From Anisus vortex (taxonomy: Eukaryota > Mollusca > Gastropoda > Planorbidae), in contig OX421495.1 of NCBI GenBank assembly GCA_949126835.1, forward strand, positions 19,373,079 to 19,437,078: DNA of 64,000 nucleotides, read 5' to 3'. This document shows positions 59,693-64,000 of the stretch, piece by piece. Under the pieces are notes generated by a model that had not been told where the DNA came from, did not search any database, and saw only the letters and a program-made list of their open reading frames with translations. The position numbers and the translations under genes were made by a program. Each line of letters begins with the position of its first letter. Within the stretch, counting starts at the first letter, position 1.

Positions 59693-60390
59693 TCGTGTTT
59701 CATATATATGCCACCTGCCAGCAAATTACCACAACAAAAAAAAAATCAATGACCGCTGAGACTGAGACCTTTCCCCGAAATATATTCAAAATAAAATGAT
59801 TGAATGCATATTTATATTTCTTCCTCATATATTCATAATAGCTCTTTTTTTTCTTCCGTTTTTCCATTGCCCTCCCTCCCTTCCCTCCCTCCCATTCTCT
59901 CTCTCATTTTTTTGTTTGTTTTGCTGTTCGTGTCCATTTTACTTTAGGCATGTTCTGAAAACGTTTAGCCGCTGTTTGTGCCAAGGTTGTATTCAGTGTT
60001 GTTCTAGGAATTGTTGGAAGCTGATGTTTATTCAACAATTCATTGGGTGATAATGAAAGTGGATGGTCTGTCCCACAAATAATCTACATCCGCCGAGCCA
60101 CACTACCGCCGATGTATGTAATTTCACTTACCGTTAAAAGCTGGACACTCTTTTGAACTAGTATACAAATTAGTGTTGTTTTTTTTTAAAGTAAATACAT
60201 TTTAAAACGTAGTTCTTTGTTTAAATCACTATCTATATAAATAATGGATAGCGCATCCATATTAAATTTTTATGCGCAAATTGAGGCTAGAAATGATTAC
60301 ACCATTTAATGATTTACACTATTCACGTATCCATATAAGCGAGTTATAGAAATAAACCGCCGATAACTAGAAAAAAATGCGCGCTACAAA

Positions 60391-60529
60391 GGAAGTCTAA
60401 GTCACTTGAAATGTATTTAAAGGTCAGTGTTTATACAAAATAATTTTATAAATAAGTGAAAGTCACGTGAAAGCCTTTTTTTTTTGGCATCAAGACTGTT
60501 ACTTCCGTGCCTTATCCATTCTTTTTATA
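60391..60529. repeat. Dispersed repeat shared with 11295-11442
   Basis: ggaagtctaagtcacttgaa through tttttatagg; see the copy in the CE4-like gene. Confidence 0.7.
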
Positions 60530-60654
60530 GGCCAGTGGTTTAAATCAATAGTAAAAAACAAATATTGGTTTCAAATGAAACTTTACGAATGTGCCGTAAA
60601 AGCTTAAATTTAATTTGTATCTTGATTGTTGGAGATTTTATAACAGAGAGTACG

Positions 60655-60657
<3 letters not shown>

Positions 60658-60716
<59 letters not shown>
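60658..60716. repeat. (TC)n microsatellite
   Basis: About 58 bp of pure TC. Confidence 0.97.
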
Positions 60717-60720
<4 letters not shown>

Positions 60721-63700
60721 TTTTATGTCACTACTATACACTAAAACACTCTATACTTTTGTAGTATTTTCTAAGCATTGCCAATTCACTTGCTTGTTGC
60801 TGTACGACATAACAGCGGGTATGTAGTTGGGCCCACATTTGTTCTTGTTTTTATTTGATGGATAAACCTTAAACATTATACAGTGTGGGATAGTCCATCT
60901 AGTAGTTGTTTAACGCGGTTTTAAATGTGACGCATCCGGAAAATAACAAGGCTAAAAACTTGTTGCGAATAATCAAATTTGCACTCGGTACAAAGCAATA
61001 ATATAAACCCCCCCCTTCTTGAAAAACGCTTCTGTTTTATTTAGCCGATAGTGTATCTTCAATCGTTTAGCCAATAAAGACAAGATTTCTCTATCATCAT
61101 TGTGCCGCAGGTGAGTGTATGTCTGATTGCCGTACGCCCCCTCCCTCTACTCGCTAACCGCATCGACACAGTGTTGTTGGTTTTAGCGCTAATCCTCCAT
61201 TAGATCCAACCCGTCATAATGTACATGTTCGAGATGAGTGAATGTGTGTGTGTCTGCCTGTTTAATGTCTTGATTCAGCGATTTTGATGTATATTATTCG
61301 ATTCGTATCTGAGGGACAGCTGCTGTAGCGACGGCATGTAGTAATATATAATATATGTGTGTATATATTTGTAATGGGTGTTACAGTGTTGTTATCAATA
61401 CTCATTCTAGGAGAGATTCAATTTATTTTATACTTTTTTTTTTCTCCAATTATTTAATGTCTCTCGCGTAGCGTTCATGAATTAGCGTGGTACACGAACA
61501 CACGTTCGTAGCCTTTTTGAGTTCAACTCGGGTGTGGCGTATAAAGATGTTCATTTTGGCCTTTGAGAGATTTGCTTCTTTATTCTCTGGCGTCTTCAGC
61601 TTCTGATGAACTCTTGACATCCGCGTAGTTTTAAATTAGTCCCAGTAGATAGTAGTGATCTATACGCATACACGTGTATATAGATGACTGAGTACCATCG
61701 CTGCTCCATCACCAGGTCTGCACATCACTGTTGTAAAATTAACCATATATTTTAGTTATATTTTAATTAGAAACATTGACACACCAATAGCCAGTCCATT
61801 TAAAAGGGAATGTTAACTCAATGGTTTCATGTCAGATTTGGACATACGATTATCCCCATTCTCTCTCTTCCTCTTTCTCTCAATCTTTACCTTTACCCAT
61901 CCTTTTCTTCCTCTCATTCCCCCCCCCTCTCTATTTTTTTCTGTTTCTTCTCTTGCCTCCCTATTACGTTCTCACCTTTTCTTGTTCTCTCTCCCTTCAC
62001 TTCTTTCTCTCACCCAGCCTCTCTCCCACGCTCCTTCTCATACCATCTCTCTTTCTTACGTTCTCTCTACTCCCTCTCTCTCTCTCTCGCTCCTTTTATC
62101 GTATCTCTCTCCCACTCCCATATGTTTTTTCACATACATTGTTTTAACTGTTCGGCGAATCGATTGTTTTTTGTTTTCCTTACATATTTGTAGTTGAAAG
62201 TGTGTCCAGTAAACTCAAGCAACTGACAGCTCATTGAAAATGTACCTCTTATGTGAAAGGCTCTTAAATAAACACAACCGTCGGGGCGAATACTTCAAAG
62301 AGGTGGAAAGGGGAGCTTTTTATATTTAAAGACCAAGTGAAGAGCTTTTTATCAAAATTGAGTTAACATTTGATTTTGATAATAAATAGTGTATTCAGTA
62401 TCTGAATGTTAATAAAAATCATTTATACAAAATATCAAAGATACATTTTAAGTAATCAGTTCAATATTTGCACTTAAATGTGTGTGTTTTTCGGAGAAAA
62501 AATCCAAATCTCGTAGCCATTTGAGATGCTTTTATTTCCGGCAATTTAGGAAAGTGACGTAAGAGAAGGGATTTCGACTAAAAAAAATGAATACTGTCAC
62601 ATGTTTTGAATCTATTGCCACATGTTTTGAATATTTTCCTGGTTCTTATTTTGAACAAAATGGTTAAATATATATTTATATCGTCGAGTTTTATTTATTT
62701 ATCTCCCTTCTCAAACGTCTTTGCCGAATGAGGCTATTCCAAATCTCGTTCCTTTGAGAAAAACCTCTTCACTTGGTCTTTAAAGTACAACCTGTCTTCC
62801 CCCCCCCCCCCTTTTTTTTCTCACATAAAGATAGTGACATTGTCTTTCTAAACATACAGAACACAAAGAGCGTGCAGACTCTCTTTTAAAATTAACCCCA
62901 ACACACTCACACGGCCTTTTTATATATAAAACTAAGTGCATGCAAAAAAAAAGAAATAATTTTGTAAGAAAATGTACCTTAATCGTCAAAATCCGAGTAT
63001 CTACAACATTAAAAATTTGTGATACATTTAATTTCCATAAATATATATGTGTGTGTATGTGTGTGTTAGATGTATAGCCAATGCAGACATACACGGGTGC
63101 GTTCCCGGAACAGTTTACAACAACATTTAAATAAATAGCACACACATTTCGTATGATTTATATCATGTGCATGACGCTGGCTCGTCTAAGAACAGAAATG
63201 GGATGCAGAAAAACGTTGAGATTGCCAATACTTTCGGGATTTGAACGCGTGCTAATGAAGTTATATATATATATAGAGAGATATAGATAGATATAGAGAT
63301 ATATCGAGATATATACATCATGCATACATTTAGTCTAATAGAGATACATAGATAGATATGTATATATAGAGCGAGATACATAATTCATACATTTATGCAG
63401 ATAGAATGGGGTAAATATAATTACATGTCTTCATCTTAATATAAAAAAAACATGGAGAATTTTCCTGAAGCAGTATTACAAAAAATAAATTGAGCCAATC
63501 TTCTTGTAAAACCCAATAAATGGGTAAATCATGACCCCCCCCCCCCCCACACACACACCCACTTTTTCAAACTGCAATCTGGCACTCTAAGACATAAACA
63601 AGCAAGGAGGCGGCAGGGTGTGTAATGAATGCACGTTTTTCTGGAAGGTTTTGTTTTTGTTTTGTACTCACACACAATCTGATGCCTTGTATGCATATTG

Positions 63701-64000
63701 ATAGCAGTCGTTCAACTGCTGCTACATGAAGTGTAGGGTAGACTTTCTGACATGTTTGTCTGTTATTGTTGTAATAACGCCAAGAACGTTTATTTCGATG
63801 TATTATATTTTCTCCTGGCGTTTTTTTAAGCTTTTGATTCTACAAGTGCTGGTTTTCAATTTCAGCGTTTAAATTGTATTGGGTGGAGAATTGGCTGCTA
63901 GAGTTGATGTTTAAAAACCAATACAACCCAAGTAGTGGTTAGACAGGCGGATGGCGGTTAAAAACAAAGACAGTAAGGAGGAATGGATATAAAGTGTAGA
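60717..64000. other. Intergenic or intronic DNA with simple sequence
   Basis: Includes a CT-rich low-complexity tract (about 61856-62125) that opens three overlapping false ORFs, a gata/ta tract at 63262-63375, and several C-runs. No exon was recognised. Confidence 0.5.

Noticed and set aside
61810..62197. Three overlapping ORFs of 108-127 codons
   Set aside because: CT-rich low-complexity translation (Ser/Leu/Phe/Pro); not coding.
1..64000. CRISPR arrays, bacterial operons, rRNA or functional tRNA genes
   Set aside because: None seen; tRNA-like boxes are all inside SINEs, and the tandem arrays lack the spacer structure of CRISPR.

Overview
The window is eukaryotic, animal nuclear DNA: AT-rich, intron-rich, and dense in transposon debris. 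It is probably from a mollusc, most likely a gastropod. That assignment is an inference from a secreted CE4 (chitin deacetylase-type) protein with a C-terminal hydrophobic tail, an animal PPC/DUF296 protein, and many tRNA-derived SINEs and hAT/Harbinger-like elements; no marker gene settles it. A palindromic AGGCCT word (usually inside taggccta) recurs throughout the non-coding DNA.

Five multi-exon genes could be assembled by hand from translated exons, splice sites and matching intron phases. (1) Minus strand, 16246 to 6868, eight exons, 401 aa: a secreted chitin-deacetylase-like protein whose catalytic and metal-binding motifs are broken, so probably a pseudoenzyme. (2) Minus strand, 24043 to 21193, four exons including a 25-nt microexon, 204 aa: TMEM160. 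(3) Plus strand, 27417 to 29595, three exons, 111 aa: GCHFR (GFRP), the feedback regulator of GTP cyclohydrolase I. (4) Plus strand, 36976 to 40142, four coding exons, 571 aa: a homologue of the circadian CLOCK-interacting protein CIPC. (5) Minus strand, 46087 to 42393, three exons, 151 aa: a PPC/DUF296 protein. A sixth gene starts at 54066 (plus strand) with one exon encoding a type II signal anchor, plausibly a Golgi glycosyltransferase; the rest is not visible.

Layout: 1-6.8 kb holds LINE remnants, a SINE and a TA microsatellite. 6.8-16.3 kb is the CE4-like gene, whose introns contain a 2.4-kb terminal-inverted-repeat transposon, two hAT MITEs, a 19-bp tandem array, a minisatellite of about 0.95 kb beside exon 2, and a pair of 222-bp direct repeats around exon 2. 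16.9-19.7 kb holds a LINE 3' end, a transposon with an intact 146-aa ORF, and a cluster of MITEs. 21-30 kb has TMEM160 and GCHFR head to head. 30-37 kb is transposon-rich. 37-46 kb has CIPC and the PPC gene tail to tail. 46-64 kb is mostly repeats and AT-rich DNA around the single signal-anchor exon.

The genes do not form a functional cluster; they look like unrelated neighbours. The most notable observations are the CIPC homologue outside vertebrates, the degenerate CE4 enzyme, and several transposons with target-site duplications readable directly from the sequence.
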